Assembly: GCA_026709415.1 (NCBI GenBank)
Contig: JAPOSZ010000030.1
Coordinates: 62,001 to 126,000 of the forward strand
Reading direction: 5' to 3'
DNA from: Flavobacteriaceae bacterium
Lineage (GTDB): Bacteria > Bacteroidota > Bacteroidia > Flavobacteriales > Flavobacteriaceae
DNA length: 64,000 nucleotides
The position numbers and the translations under genes were made by a program. The notes under the pieces were generated by a model that did no database searches, was not told where the DNA came from, and saw only the letters and a program-made list of their open reading frames with translations. Shown piece by piece: positions 45,697-53,711 of this stretch (position 1 is the first letter of the stretch; each line of letters opens with the position of its first letter).

Positions 45697-47970
45697 TTAT
45701 TGAGATCCTTCTCTAAAGCGCTCTAAATCAGTTTTTAACTCTTCCTTTGGCCAGCTGTTATTCGAAGGATCGATATCAGCGGTTTCCAGACGAGGATCAA
45801 CGGTGATATTCACAATGGCTTGATCACTAATCACACGCTTGTACACTAAATCATCATTTTTTCGCCAAACTTGAACAGGATAGGTGACATTTTTTGTAGT
45901 GCCATCCTCATAGGTATATTCCACGATCAAAGGCATCACTAGTCCTCCTGGCTTTTCAAAAGCAATTTCATAAATGTATTTTGGATCATTGAGCGTTTCC
46001 GGATCGATATCATTTTCTTGGATATAATCTTCAACCGATTGAAGCGGTTCATCTGATGTCGATTCATCTTCAGGAACAAGAAACACATTATAATTCGGAG
46101 GTAAATCTTCAATAGACATGCCATAATTGCTCAATAGTTCAATGGCATTTTGACCTGGTGTTGTTGATACTCGGTATGTTTTGACATCTCTGACGCCAAT
46201 GTCAACATAATCGGTTGTATAAAACCAACCTCGCCAAAACCAATCCAAATCGACTGCCGAGGCATCCTCCATGGTCCGGAAAAAATCTTCTGGAGTGGGG
46301 TGTTTAAACATCCATCGTTGGGCATAAGTTTTAAACGCGTGATCAAATAATTCTCGTCCCATGACAGTTTCCCTTAAAATATTGAGAGCCGTTGCGGGTT
46401 TTCCATAGGCATTAGGTCCAAGTTGGTAAACATTTTCAGGATTCGACATGATGGGAGCCAAAAAACTTTGATCCCCAGACATGTAAGGAACAATATCCGC
46501 AGGCTTCCCCCTTCTAGAGGGATAGCTGCCTAAATCCCCAATGGATTCAGGGTATACTTTACCAAACTCTTGTTCGGTGACATATTGCATAAAAGTATCC
46601 AAACCTTCATCCATCCAACCCCATTGTCTTTCGTCAGCATTGACAATCATTGGAAAGAAATTATGACCAATTTCATGAATGATGACACTGATCATGCCGT
46701 ATTTAATACGTTCTGAATATTCTCCATTGCTGTCAGGTCGACCATAATTCCAACAGATCATGGGATATTCCATTCCTTGGTTTCGGGCATGAACCGATAC
46801 TGCTTTTGGATAGGGGTAGTTAAAGGTATGTTTTGAGAAAGTCTTTAAAGTTTGTAGCACGGCTTTGGTGGAATACTCTTCCCAAAGGGGATTTCCTTCT
46901 TTGGGGTACAATGATACGGCCATGACCGTATTGTCTCCAATTTCAACCGCCTGCATTTCCCAGATGAATTTTCTAGAAGTGGCAAAAGCAAAGTCCCGAA
47001 CATTCTGAGCCACAAATTTCCACGTGGATTTTTTATCAGAAACTTGACTTTCATTTTCTCGAGCTTCTTCTTCATTGACGATAAAAACAGGTTGATCATA
47101 ACTTTTTTGGGCCTCACGATACTTTTTGTATTGTTTTGATGTCAATACTTGTCTTGGATTTTGCAGTTCTCCTGTGGCTTCTAAGATATGATCGGAAGGC
47201 ACGGTGATATTGACTTGATAATCACCAAATTGGAGCGCAAATTCTCCATTACCCCAAAACTGCATGTTTTGCCATCCCTCAACATCGTCATAGACACATA
47301 ATCTTGGGAAAAATTGAGCGATCACGTAAGCTCGATTATTGTCTTCAGGAAAATACTCATATCCTGAACGGGCTCTATTTTCTACGTGATTGTTGATGTT
47401 GTACCGCCATTTGATTTGAAACTGAAATTGTCCTTTTGATGTGATGGGATTAGGCAAATCAATCCGCATCATGGTCATGTTGATGGTGTAAGGAAGGTCA
47501 TTTCCTTCTAAATCTTTGACATATTCGATGTTAAATCCACCATCAAAGGGTTCCTTTAAGTAAGTCGAAACAAATTGTCCAGAGGTCAGAATAGGATCTA
47601 CTCCACTCCCATTTTTCTCTAAAGCTGGTGAATCTTTTTTGCGAATATTTTGATCTAATTGGACCCACAGATAGGGGAGTTCATCGGGTGAATTATTGGT
47701 ATAAGTGATGGTTTGATGTCCGTAAAGTTTGGTGTTTTCATCATCAAGTTCGATATCCATGATGTAATCCACTTTTTGTTGAAAATAATCCACTCCTGGA
47801 GCGCCTGAAGCTGTTCGATAACGGTTTGGTGTGGCAAACTCATCATAGAGTTGTCGAAATTTATTTTCATTGGTATGACCGGGTTCTCTTTGGGGAGATT
47901 CTGTTTCTTGGCCATAGGCTAGAGGAATTGCAAAAAAAGAAATTAAAATGCAATAGAGAAATTGTTTCAT
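45697..47970 (-). CDS. M1-family zinc metallopeptidase, exported
   Basis: 757 residues with signal peptide MKQFLYCILISFFAIPLAYGQ. An N-terminal beta domain (VDYIMDIELDDENTKLYGHQTITYTNNSPDELPYLWVQL, about 65-105) precedes the catalytic domain with the zinc motif H432-E-I-G-H436 and third ligand E455 in WMDEGLDTF. The exopeptidase GxMEN motif appears as QGMEYPMICW, a variant common in this Bacteroidota subfamily. A TACTTTTG -7 box lies 23 bases upstream. The following DUF6702, endonuclease and surface-protein genes lie upstream on the same strand. Confidence 0.92.
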   Translation of the reverse strand: MKQFLYCILISFFAIPLAYGQETESPQREPGHTNENKFRQLYDEFATPNRYRTASGAPGVDYFQQKVDYIMDIELDDENTKLYGHQTITYTNNSPDELPYLWVQLDQNIRKKDSPALEKNGSGVDPILTSGQFVSTYLKEPFDGGFNIEYVKDLEGNDLPYTINMTMMRIDLPNPITSKGQFQFQIKWRYNINNHVENRARSGYEYFPEDNNRAYVIAQFFPRLCVYDDVEGWQNMQFWGNGEFALQFGDYQVNITVPSDHILEATGELQNPRQVLTSKQYKKYREAQKSYDQPVFIVNEEEARENESQVSDKKSTWKFVAQNVRDFAFATSRKFIWEMQAVEIGDNTVMAVSLYPKEGNPLWEEYSTKAVLQTLKTFSKHTFNYPYPKAVSVHARNQGMEYPMICWNYGRPDSNGEYSERIKYGMISVIIHEIGHNFFPMIVNADERQWGWMDEGLDTFMQYVTEQEFGKVYPESIGDLGSYPSRRGKPADIVPYMSGDQSFLAPIMSNPENVYQLGPNAYGKPATALNILRETVMGRELFDHAFKTYAQRWMFKHPTPEDFFRTMEDASAVDLDWFWRGWFYTTDYVDIGVRDVKTYRVSTTPGQNAIELLSNYGMSIEDLPPNYNVFLVPEDESTSDEPLQSVEDYIQENDIDPETLNDPKYIYEIAFEKPGGLVMPLIVEYTYEDGTTKNVTYPVQVWRKNDDLVYKRVISDQAIVNITVDPRLETADIDPSNNSWPKEELKTDLERFREGSQ

Positions 47971-47993
47971 TAAATAATGGGATTATAAAGTTC

Positions 47994-48001
47994 CAAAAGT
48001 A
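47994..48001 (-). promoter_or_regulatory. -7 box of the M1 peptidase promoter
   Basis: Minus-strand TACTTTTG, 23 bases before the ATG at 47970. It is the same octamer as at recA, pdxA and the bTHX gene. No TTTG at -33. Confidence 0.4.
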
Positions 48002-48068
48002 AATATAATTCTCTATTAATAAGATTGGATTAGGATCCCCCAATCTTTTGAGTTACTGTAATGGATTA

Positions 48069-48584
48069 TCATTTTATGGGAATCAATACGGATGACTTTC
48101 CAAAGTGTAACAGATAACTTTTTCGGTAGTTGCTTGATTTGAAATGAATGATGTTTTTTTGATCTTCAAACAAATCAAAGAGGACTGTATTGGTTATCAT
48201 CAGTGTGTCAATGGTTAAAGAGTGAGTGAGGATCTCCAAATGGTATGTTCCTAAATCAAAGTCATATTCTTTTCCAACAAAATCAAAAGGCAAGATATTT
48301 TGATTTTGTTTTATGATCAAATGTTGATTTAGATAGTGAAGAGAAAGACTATCAACTAATTGTAGATCCGAGTCAGGATCTAGTTTAACGGAACTATGGA
48401 ATTGTCTTAAAGCATTTTGCATATCATCAATGAAAATTTTAGTGGTGATATGTATCGAATTTTGACTTTCAAGAAGGGTGATGGAAGTGGTACTCACATA
48501 AAATTTATGGAGCGGAGTACTAGAATTAAATAAAAATAAAATTCCTAAAAGAAAAAACAAATTTCGATATCCTAATTCCAACAC
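48069..48584 (-). CDS. DUF6702 family protein
   Basis: 171 residues with an N-terminal hydrophobic segment (LFFLLGILFLFNSS) followed by HKFYVSTTSITLLESQNSIHITTKIFIDDMQNALR. This is the characteristic start of the DUF6702 family of exported Bacteroidota proteins, whose function is unknown. It is usually encoded beside an M1 peptidase gene, as here. The frame begins with GTG (48582-48584) or the adjacent TTG; no ATG is available. Confidence 0.8.
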   Translation of the reverse strand: MLELGYRNLFFLLGILFLFNSSTPLHKFYVSTTSITLLESQNSIHITTKIFIDDMQNALRQFHSSVKLDPDSDLQLVDSLSLHYLNQHLIIKQNQNILPFDFVGKEYDFDLGTYHLEILTHSLTIDTLMITNTVLFDLFEDQKNIIHFKSSNYRKSYLLHFGKSSVLIPIK

Positions 48585-48596
48585 AACCCAAAAAGT

Positions 48597-49445
48597 CTAC
48601 TTCGGATTATAGCAACCTATATCTTTGGGACAATCAATTACTTGTTCTCGCCAACTTCCAAGTGGTTTTTTATTTTCAAACTGATAACACTCTTGACCAA
48701 CCCCTTCAATGTACGAATATTTAATATAACCACTTGGGACAACCGCATCTGTAGGAAGGGTAACGGATTGGTCATCAAAAATTAATTCAATTCGAACACA
48801 AACACGTTTTTGATATTGATTAGCTCGTTTTCTCAATTCGCCTTCTAATACAGCCCATTGTCCTCTATTCAAGGATTGGTGTTGGAGGGTACAATTGAGA
48901 TAAGAAAAGGATTCATGCATATAAAAATCACTGTCAATAAAAGCAGCCGCTGGGGCTAAGTGGCCTTTATCCCACACGTTTTTATAATAATCATCATCAT
49001 CTGAGGTGTGGACCGAATCAACGTCATAAAAATTTCTGCCGTCCCTAGAAGTTGTCGCACGAAGGTTGGGTCGAATGGTGTATTCTAACCAGTTGGGTTG
49101 TTCTTTTATTTCATTATATGAAACTCTGAATATTGGTCCTTCAATCAAATAGTCTTCATTTTTGGTTTTTTGTTCGGAATTTTTTGACTCGGAATGGGGG
49201 TTATTTCCATCATCTGAATTGTCATTATCTTCAGCGTTCGAATCATTATTTTGAGCAGAGGTTTCCGTTTCTGAGGTGTTCTGAGATTCTGTTTGTGTAG
49301 GGACTAGTTGATTAGACTGATTTTCTAGACGTGTTATATCCGTTTGAGGGTTGCTATCTGAGGCATTGCAAAAAGTGAATATCACAAACAATATCAATAG
49401 CCCTTTTCTATGAAAAAACAAGGTTATAAGATTTTTAGGTGACAC
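48597..49445 (-). CDS. Exported DNA/RNA non-specific endonuclease
   Basis: Up to 288 residues. The frame has no ATG; TTG 49463 or GTG 49445 are possible starts, and the GTG is used here because it avoids overlap with the upstream gene. A hydrophobic segment (GLLILFVIFTFCNA) suggests export or a lipoprotein. A long Asn/Ser/Glu/Asp-rich linker (about 50-105) leads to the nuclease domain: YDVDSVHTSDDDDYYKNVWDKGHLAPAAAF (the DRGH motif as DKGH, with catalytic His) and LNCTLQHQSLNRGQWAVLE with the metal-binding Asn. Relatives degrade nucleic acids outside the cytoplasm for nutrients. Confidence 0.88.
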   Translation of the reverse strand: MSPKNLITLFFHRKGLLILFVIFTFCNASDSNPQTDITRLENQSNQLVPTQTESQNTSETETSAQNNDSNAEDNDNSDDGNNPHSESKNSEQKTKNEDYLIEGPIFRVSYNEIKEQPNWLEYTIRPNLRATTSRDGRNFYDVDSVHTSDDDDYYKNVWDKGHLAPAAAFIDSDFYMHESFSYLNCTLQHQSLNRGQWAVLEGELRKRANQYQKRVCVRIELIFDDQSVTLPTDAVVPSGYIKYSYIEGVGQECYQFENKKPLGSWREQVIDCPKDIGCYNPK

Positions 49446-49455
49446 AAAATCAGAA

Positions 49456-50193
49456 TCAATCAATGGCTAAAGTTTGATTCAAATATTTTTGGCTTTCATT
49501 AACCAAAAAGTCAATCAGTTGGAATTGACGGTCACGACGAAACAATTCTTGGCTTTTCATGTTTTTATCGAGGTATTCCAAAAATCCAACAACTTGATCC
49601 TTCGGCAATTTCAAATCGTTTTCAAAAAATGATGGTTCAAATACTTCAGGAAGAACTTCACTAGGTTTAAGCGACATCCGTTGACTTTCTGATTGGTTAG
49701 AAAATATTCGAGAGACAAACTTGGCTAAATTCAGAAAATTCAATCCATGTTCTAATTGATTTTCTTCGATGAGTTCATTCCGAACTCTAGTATATTGATC
49801 GGTAGTATAATCAAATCCTTTAAATTGTTCCTCAACAAGATCAATAAAAGCATTGGTTTGATCGGGAGTAATCACCACTTCATTTAATTCTTGAACATCT
49901 TCATTAACCGCTACTATGAGACGTTTGTTTTGTAGGATTTCTTCTGTCACACTAACTTCTCGTATAACGTATTGTACCGATGAAAAAATAATCACATCAC
50001 CAAGTGAGGCCATCATTTGAAATTCTCCGTTCGAGTTGGTGATAGTGGCATCTCTGGTGTTGTTGTTGATTACATTGGCTGCGACTACGTTGACATTTTT
50101 ATATAAGAGTTTACCTTGGATGAGTTGTTGACCGTTGGAAACGCCATTGAAACATAAAATAAGCAGCGCCAATAATGGATGAAGTCGTTTCAC
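49456..50193 (-). CDS. Carboxypeptidase-D-like-domain surface protein
   Basis: 245 residues starting at GTG 50193 (MKRLHPLLALLILCFNGVSNGQ, a signal peptide). A carboxypeptidase-like regulatory domain follows (LIQGKLLYKNVNVVAANVINNNTRDATITNSNGEFQMMA, VIIFSSVQYVIREV) and then a helical C-terminal half (FIDLVEEQFKGFDYTTDQYTRVRNELIEENQLEHGLNFLNLAKFV). Proteins of this type are common in flavobacteria beside the M1-DUF6702 genes; the role is unknown. It ends 10 bases before the chosen nuclease start. Confidence 0.78.
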   Translation of the reverse strand: MKRLHPLLALLILCFNGVSNGQQLIQGKLLYKNVNVVAANVINNNTRDATITNSNGEFQMMASLGDVIIFSSVQYVIREVSVTEEILQNKRLIVAVNEDVQELNEVVITPDQTNAFIDLVEEQFKGFDYTTDQYTRVRNELIEENQLEHGLNFLNLAKFVSRIFSNQSESQRMSLKPSEVLPEVFEPSFFENDLKLPKDQVVGFLEYLDKNMKSQELFRRDRQFQLIDFLVNESQKYLNQTLAID

Positions 50194-50396
50194 AATAACA
50201 AAATTACAAAAGGCAACTTTTGAATATAAATGCCGGACTCTCCAAGTAGATTTCCAATTTTAATAACTTTGAGACTCTACGCAGAACAAATGATGGTAGA
50301 ACCAACAAGGAAAAACACCTACGGCGTAGGGGAATCATGGCCTGTGATTAATAACTAATAAAATGTATTAATTGATCAACTTTCCAATTTAGAATA

Positions 50397-50458
50397 ACAA
50401 AAAAGATGGTAATCCATACTGGTATATCTACGGTTATACCAGATGAATCACCATCTTT
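50397..50458 (-). terminator. Long-stem terminator after osmC
   Basis: Read on the minus strand, GATGGTGATTCATCTGGTATA pairs with TATACCAGTATGGATTACCATC through about 20 pairs with two G-U pairs and one bulge, an eight-base loop, then TTTTTGTT. It lies 26 bases after the osmC stop and fits an intrinsic terminator. Confidence 0.8.
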
Positions 50459-50484
50459 AAATGGATTCAATTCATATTGAATCT

Positions 50485-50919
50485 TCAAACAGCGATGGCA
50501 AGTTTTGTTTGATTAGCCAAGTTATCAGATACAGGACATCGGTCTTTGACAATAGTTAACCATTTGTCGAGAAGCTCAGGACTAGCGTCCGATTCCACAT
50601 CCAAATGCACATTAATATCAGTAAATCCAGCCCTTTCGGATGAATCCCCATTGACAAACCGATTGGGATTCAAATTTCCATCCACATTGATTTTAAGGGA
50701 TTTCAAATTGATATTCAGTTCTTGTGCAATGTGATGTGCCACAATGTTGACACAACCGCCTAAAGCAGCTAAGGTATATTCAACTGGACAAGGATTGTTT
50801 GATTCAACGGATTCACTAACGGGAGGTTGATCGATTGTTATGTGAAAATCTCTGGCCTTTCCTACAAATCTAGAAATACCTTGACTTTCACCTGAAAAAG
50901 AAAATTTTACTGTACTCAT
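50485..50919 (-). CDS. OsmC-family protein
   Basis: 144 residues of the OsmC/YhfA superfamily, thiol-dependent peroxidases or related proteins. Both reactive cysteines are present: Cys56 in LAALGGCVN and Cys128 in DRCPVSDNL. NPCPVEYTLAALGGC is typical. The gene is preceded by a terminator-like hairpin and a Met/Cys-rich leader frame, and followed by another terminator, so it is probably a single-gene unit controlled by read-through. In some flavobacteria OsmC genes lie near homoserine/methionine synthesis genes, which would fit control by a sulfur amino acid; those genes are not in this window. Confidence 0.9.
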   Translation of the reverse strand: MSTVKFSFSGESQGISRFVGKARDFHITIDQPPVSESVESNNPCPVEYTLAALGGCVNIVAHHIAQELNINLKSLKINVDGNLNPNRFVNGDSSERAGFTDINVHLDVESDASPELLDKWLTIVKDRCPVSDNLANQTKLAIAV

Positions 50920-50951
50920 TTTTAATTGTTTTTTTGGTTAATGATTAATAA

Positions 50952-50992
50952 ATAAAAAAACTCCTTTGGTATTCGCTACTACCAAAGGAGTT
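50952..50992 (-). terminator. Terminator hairpin in the osmC leader (putative attenuator)
   Basis: On the minus strand AACTCCTTTGGTA and TACCAAAGGAGTT form a perfect 13-pair stem with an eight-base loop, followed directly by seven T. It lies 17 bases after the leader-peptide stop and about 33 bases before the osmC ATG. A strong terminator between a promoter-proximal leader and the gene it precedes is the layout of an attenuator. Confidence 0.8.
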
Positions 50993-51008
50993 CAAAATTT
51001 ATTTGTTT

Positions 51009-51071
51009 TTAATTCAGACAGTAGCAAAGACATAGGTATGATGACATGCAGAACATGGTGTGCATCATCAT
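51009..51071 (-). CDS. Putative Met/Cys-rich leader peptide of osmC
   Basis: A 20-codon minus-strand frame starts with three ATG codons (MMMHTMFCM) and ends YLCLCYCLN then TAA. It has five Met and four Cys in 20 residues, far above chance. It is followed after 17 bases by a strong terminator hairpin and then osmC, and preceded by a TAAGTTTG -7 box (51134-51141). This suggests transcription attenuation sensing charged Met or Cys tRNA. An overlapping plus-strand frame (51070-51147, MKKELVLNVITTLEVKCSKY...) shares the start site in opposite orientation and is a competing reading. No antiterminator pairing was proven. Confidence 0.6.
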   Translation of the reverse strand: MMMHTMFCMSSYLCLCYCLN

Positions 51072-51133
51072 GAAAAAAGAATTAGTACTTAATGTCATTA
51101 CTACTTTAGAAGTCAAGTGTTCTAAATATTTGC

Positions 51134-51141
51134 CAAACTTA
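51134..51141 (-). promoter_or_regulatory. Possible -7 box of the osmC leader promoter
   Basis: Minus-strand TAAGTTTG matches TAnnTTTG and lies 62 bases before the leader ATG. The -33 position has no TTTG. Confidence 0.35.
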
Positions 51142-51150
51142 TATTAATTG

Positions 51151-51189
51151 AAGTTTAAAAAAGCATATGATGATATTTTTTTTAAACTT
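51151..51189. terminator. Bidirectional A/T-rich hairpin
   Basis: AAGTTTAAAAAA (51151-51162) pairs with TTTTTTAAACTT (51178-51189) around a 15-base loop and is followed on the plus strand by TTTGTTTTT. It could terminate transcription on either strand, for example from the plus-strand frame at 51070-51147. It is purely A/T-paired at the base apart from one G-C, so its strength is uncertain. Confidence 0.4.
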
Positions 51190-51745
51190 TTTGTTTTTCA
51201 TTGAATTGCCCCTGGCTTTTAGGGGATCTTTATTTAATTTCTGTTACAACATTGGCCCCAAAGTCAGGGCTGAAAAAAACAATGCTTGAATAGTTAAGAG
51301 TCTAAATTTGGAATGTTAGACGCCAATTGCGGGGCTGTTTTTATTTATCAGTAATCTTATATTCCACACATACAATAATGGAGTTTTAAATTGATGTCAT
51401 CCTCATGATTCTTTCTTGTTGGTTGAATTATTATAAAACGCATCAATAGTGAAATGAATTCATTAAACTCATACAAATCAAAAGCTATACCCCCCCCCTA
51501 TTAAGTAACTCTTTCTCCTAAAAAGGGTCTCAATGAATACCCCATGAATAACCAATTCCAGATGTATCGGGTAGAATCTATTGTTTCAAAAAACACAGCT
51601 TGAGGCTATTTGAAGGCTATCAATGGGGCGAGTGAATCTAGTCAAAGAAGGCGAGCATTCTAGTCTTGTAGAAAATCTAGGGTATGGATGTTCAACGCAG
51701 GATTAGGTTACACTTTTGGTATGAACATCGCGGCACTAATTTTGG
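51190..51745. other. Intergenic region upstream of the osmC leader
   Basis: About 550 bases without a supported gene. It contains a CCCCT/AGGGG hairpin (about 51208-51224), two related CAGCCC/GGGCTG segments (about 51270-51278 and 51337-51343, the second followed by five T) that could pair over a distance with GGCCCC near 51254, and a nine-C run at 51490-51498. Some structured RNA is possible but not demonstrated. Confidence 0.3.
51490..51498. repeat. C9 homopolymer in spacer
   Basis: Nine C in an otherwise AT-rich spacer upstream of the bTHX gene. Similar G tracts of eight or nine occur at 442-450, 15705-15713 and 55785-55792. Confidence 0.5.
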
Positions 51746-51753
51746 TACTTTTG
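51746..51753 (+). promoter_or_regulatory. -7 box of the bTHX gene
   Basis: TACTTTTG ends 19 bases before the bTHX ATG. The octamer is shared with recA, pdxA and the M1 peptidase gene. TTTG at 51715-51718 is somewhat too far upstream for a standard -33. Confidence 0.45.
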
Positions 51754-51772
51754 AAAACGGTTCCAAAAAATA

Positions 51773-51871
51773 ATGGGGAAAGGAGATAAAAAAACAAAAC
51801 GAGGCAAAATCAACAAAGGTTCCTTTGGGGTTCGAAGGCTTAAAAGAAAAAAGTCTAAAAAAGCAACTTAA
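51773..51871 (+). CDS. Small ribosomal subunit protein bTHX
   Basis: A 32-codon frame starting MGKGDKKTKRGKINKGSFG and ending with a Lys/Arg-rich tail. This is the bTHX (Thx) family, tiny basic proteins of the small subunit head first seen in Thermus and common in Bacteroidota, where they begin MGKGDKKTKRGKI. It is below usual length cut-offs and easily missed. A -7 box lies 19 bases upstream. The last four bases overlap the 3' end of yaaA on the opposite strand. Confidence 0.88.
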   Translation: MGKGDKKTKRGKINKGSFGVRRLKRKKSKKAT

Positions 51872-52629
51872 CGAACAAAGACTGGATTTAATTCGTCTTT
51901 TGAATCTTTTGGACTATGTTGATAACCTTCGGCATTGAATTTTAGTATGTGATTTAAATCGGGGTTTTCAGCGATTGAAATATGTCGTACCATCAATCCT
52001 CTGGCTTTTTTCGCAAAAAATTGGATGACTTTTAACTGACCATTTTTATAATCCTTAAAAAGGGGCGTTATCAGTGTCCCTTTGAGTTTTTTAAAATCAA
52101 TCACTTTGGCGTATTCATGACTTGCCAGATTCACTAGCAAGTCGGTTTCAAAAATCTCTTCCGCTAGTTTAGGGGTGATTTTATTTTTCCAAAACGCATA
52201 TAAATTGGGGTAATGTCCAATTTGAATTTTGGTCCCCATTTCCAATCGGTATGGAAGAATCAAATCTAAAGGACGTAATACGCCATATAATCCCGAAAGG
52301 ATCATTAATTTGGATTGCAATCGATTTATTTGCTCTTTAGTCAAAGTCAAACTGTCAATCCCTCGATACACGTCACCAGTGAAGGCAAAAAGGGCTTGTT
52401 TGGCTTGACCGTTATCATTGGGCCAAACAAACGTTTGATTTCGTTGGTAATTCAAACGGGCTAAATCATCTGAAATTTTGAGCAATTTGGCAAGTGACCG
52501 AATGGATTTCTTTTTCAAGACACTACTGATGCGAATGACTTCATCTTCAAAATGGGGTTGTGTAGAATCTTCGATAGGGGACTTGGATTCAAAGTCTAAC
52601 GATTTAGCTGGAGAAATAAAAATCTTCAT
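51868..52629 (-). CDS. yaaA: Peroxide stress protein YaaA (DUF328)
   Basis: 253 residues beginning MKIFISPAKSLDF, the family hallmark. Other conserved blocks are ALFAFTGDVYRGIDS, LMILSGLYGVLRPLDLILPYRLEMG and NLASHEYAKVID. In E. coli YaaA lowers free iron during peroxide stress and protects DNA; the fold is a DNA-binding type. It is convergent with the bTHX gene (4-base overlap) and follows rluD on the minus strand after 59 bases. Together with catalase and OsmC it forms the peroxide-related gene content of the window. Confidence 0.95.
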   Translation of the reverse strand: MKIFISPAKSLDFESKSPIEDSTQPHFEDEVIRISSVLKKKSIRSLAKLLKISDDLARLNYQRNQTFVWPNDNGQAKQALFAFTGDVYRGIDSLTLTKEQINRLQSKLMILSGLYGVLRPLDLILPYRLEMGTKIQIGHYPNLYAFWKNKITPKLAEEIFETDLLVNLASHEYAKVIDFKKLKGTLITPLFKDYKNGQLKVIQFFAKKARGLMVRHISIAENPDLNHILKFNAEGYQHSPKDSKDELNPVFVR

Positions 52630-52688
52630 CTGTCTTATATTATCATAACAAAATTATAAAATCCATGTTCTGTTGGCGTACCATAACG

Positions 52689-53711
52689 CTACTGGTCCTG
52701 ATGGGCGTAGTCCTCCCAAAGTTGAATTAAAGTTTGAAACTTGTGGGGAATTTCAGAGTCGAAAAGCATTTGATTTCCGGTTTTCGGGTGAATAAAACCC
52801 AAAGTTTTGGCATGAAGAGCTTGTCCAGGTAAGATTTTAAAGCAATGATGAATGAATTGCTTATACTTTGATGAAGCAATCCCTTTTATGAGTTGGTTCC
52901 CGCCATATCTGGGATCATTGAATAAAGGATGCCCCAAATGTTTAAGATGTACCCTGATCTGGTGTGTACGACCTGTTTCTAGTTTACAAGAAATTAATGT
53001 GGTGTATCCAAATCGTTGTAATACTTCAAAATGGGTAACGGCTTTTTTCCCTAGTTCTGTTGATCCAAATGTGGTCATTTGCAGGCGGTTGCGAGGATTT
53101 CGACCAACAGGAACGTCGATGGTTCCATTTTCAACTTTTAAATTGCCCCAGACGAGTGCCACGTATTCTTTGTCAACTATTCTTTCTTTGAATTGTTTGG
53201 ATAGGTTCCCTAGCGAAGATTCCGTTTTTGCAATAACCAATAGACCACTAGTGTCTTTATCTAATCGGTGAACAAGGCCTGGTTTATTATCGGAGTTTAG
53301 AGGTAGGTCTTTAAAATGGTAAATCAATCCATTTAAAAGCGTTCCTTCATAGTTTCCATGTCCTGGATGAACCACCATACCTGAAGATTTATTAACAACA
53401 ATGATGGACGGGTCTTCATAAACAATATCCAAAAAGATTTTTTCGGCTTTGAGAATATGTTGGTATTGGGGAAAGTTTAATAGGACTTTAATTTCATCAT
53501 TGGGTTTAACACGATAGTTGGGCTTGACTTGATATCGATTGACTTGAATATGCCCCCCTTTCAACGCATTTTGAATCCGATTTCGAGTGATATCAGGAAT
53601 TCTATCCAATAAAAATTTATCGATTCGATATGGACTCTGCCCCTTGTCAACCGTATATGCGAAGTGTTCGTAGAGTTTTTGATTTTCGAAAACAATATCA
53701 CGGTCCTCCAT
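52689..53711 (-). CDS. rluD: RluD-type 23S rRNA pseudouridine synthase
   Basis: 340 residues of the RluA/RluD family. An S4 RNA-binding domain (about 28-85, YRIDKFLLDRIPDITRNRIQNALKGGHIQVN) precedes the catalytic domain with Asp151 in GLVHRLDKDTSGLLVIAK. KPAGM-equivalent KSSGMVVHPGHGN, LETGRTHQIRVHLKHLGHPLFNDPRYGG and the C-terminal HPKTG are intact. It modifies uridines of helix 69 in relatives; specificity here is inferred. It overlaps the upstream PASTA gene by 14 bases, so they are co-transcribed. Confidence 0.92.
   Translation of the reverse strand: MEDRDIVFENQKLYEHFAYTVDKGQSPYRIDKFLLDRIPDITRNRIQNALKGGHIQVNRYQVKPNYRVKPNDEIKVLLNFPQYQHILKAEKIFLDIVYEDPSIIVVNKSSGMVVHPGHGNYEGTLLNGLIYHFKDLPLNSDNKPGLVHRLDKDTSGLLVIAKTESSLGNLSKQFKERIVDKEYVALVWGNLKVENGTIDVPVGRNPRNRLQMTTFGSTELGKKAVTHFEVLQRFGYTTLISCKLETGRTHQIRVHLKHLGHPLFNDPRYGGNQLIKGIASSKYKQFIHHCFKILPGQALHAKTLGFIHPKTGNQMLFDSEIPHKFQTLIQLWEDYAHQDQ

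Noticed and set aside
51070..51147. Plus-strand 25-codon frame MKKELVLNVITTLEVKCSKY...
   Set aside because: It looks protein-like but lacks a promoter box and overlaps the Met/Cys leader head-on; the minus-strand leader has terminator, promoter and gene in the right order, so it was preferred.
52852..53271. Plus-strand 139-codon frame opposite rluD
   Set aside because: Entirely antisense to the RluD catalytic domain; residue composition is typical of a shadow frame.
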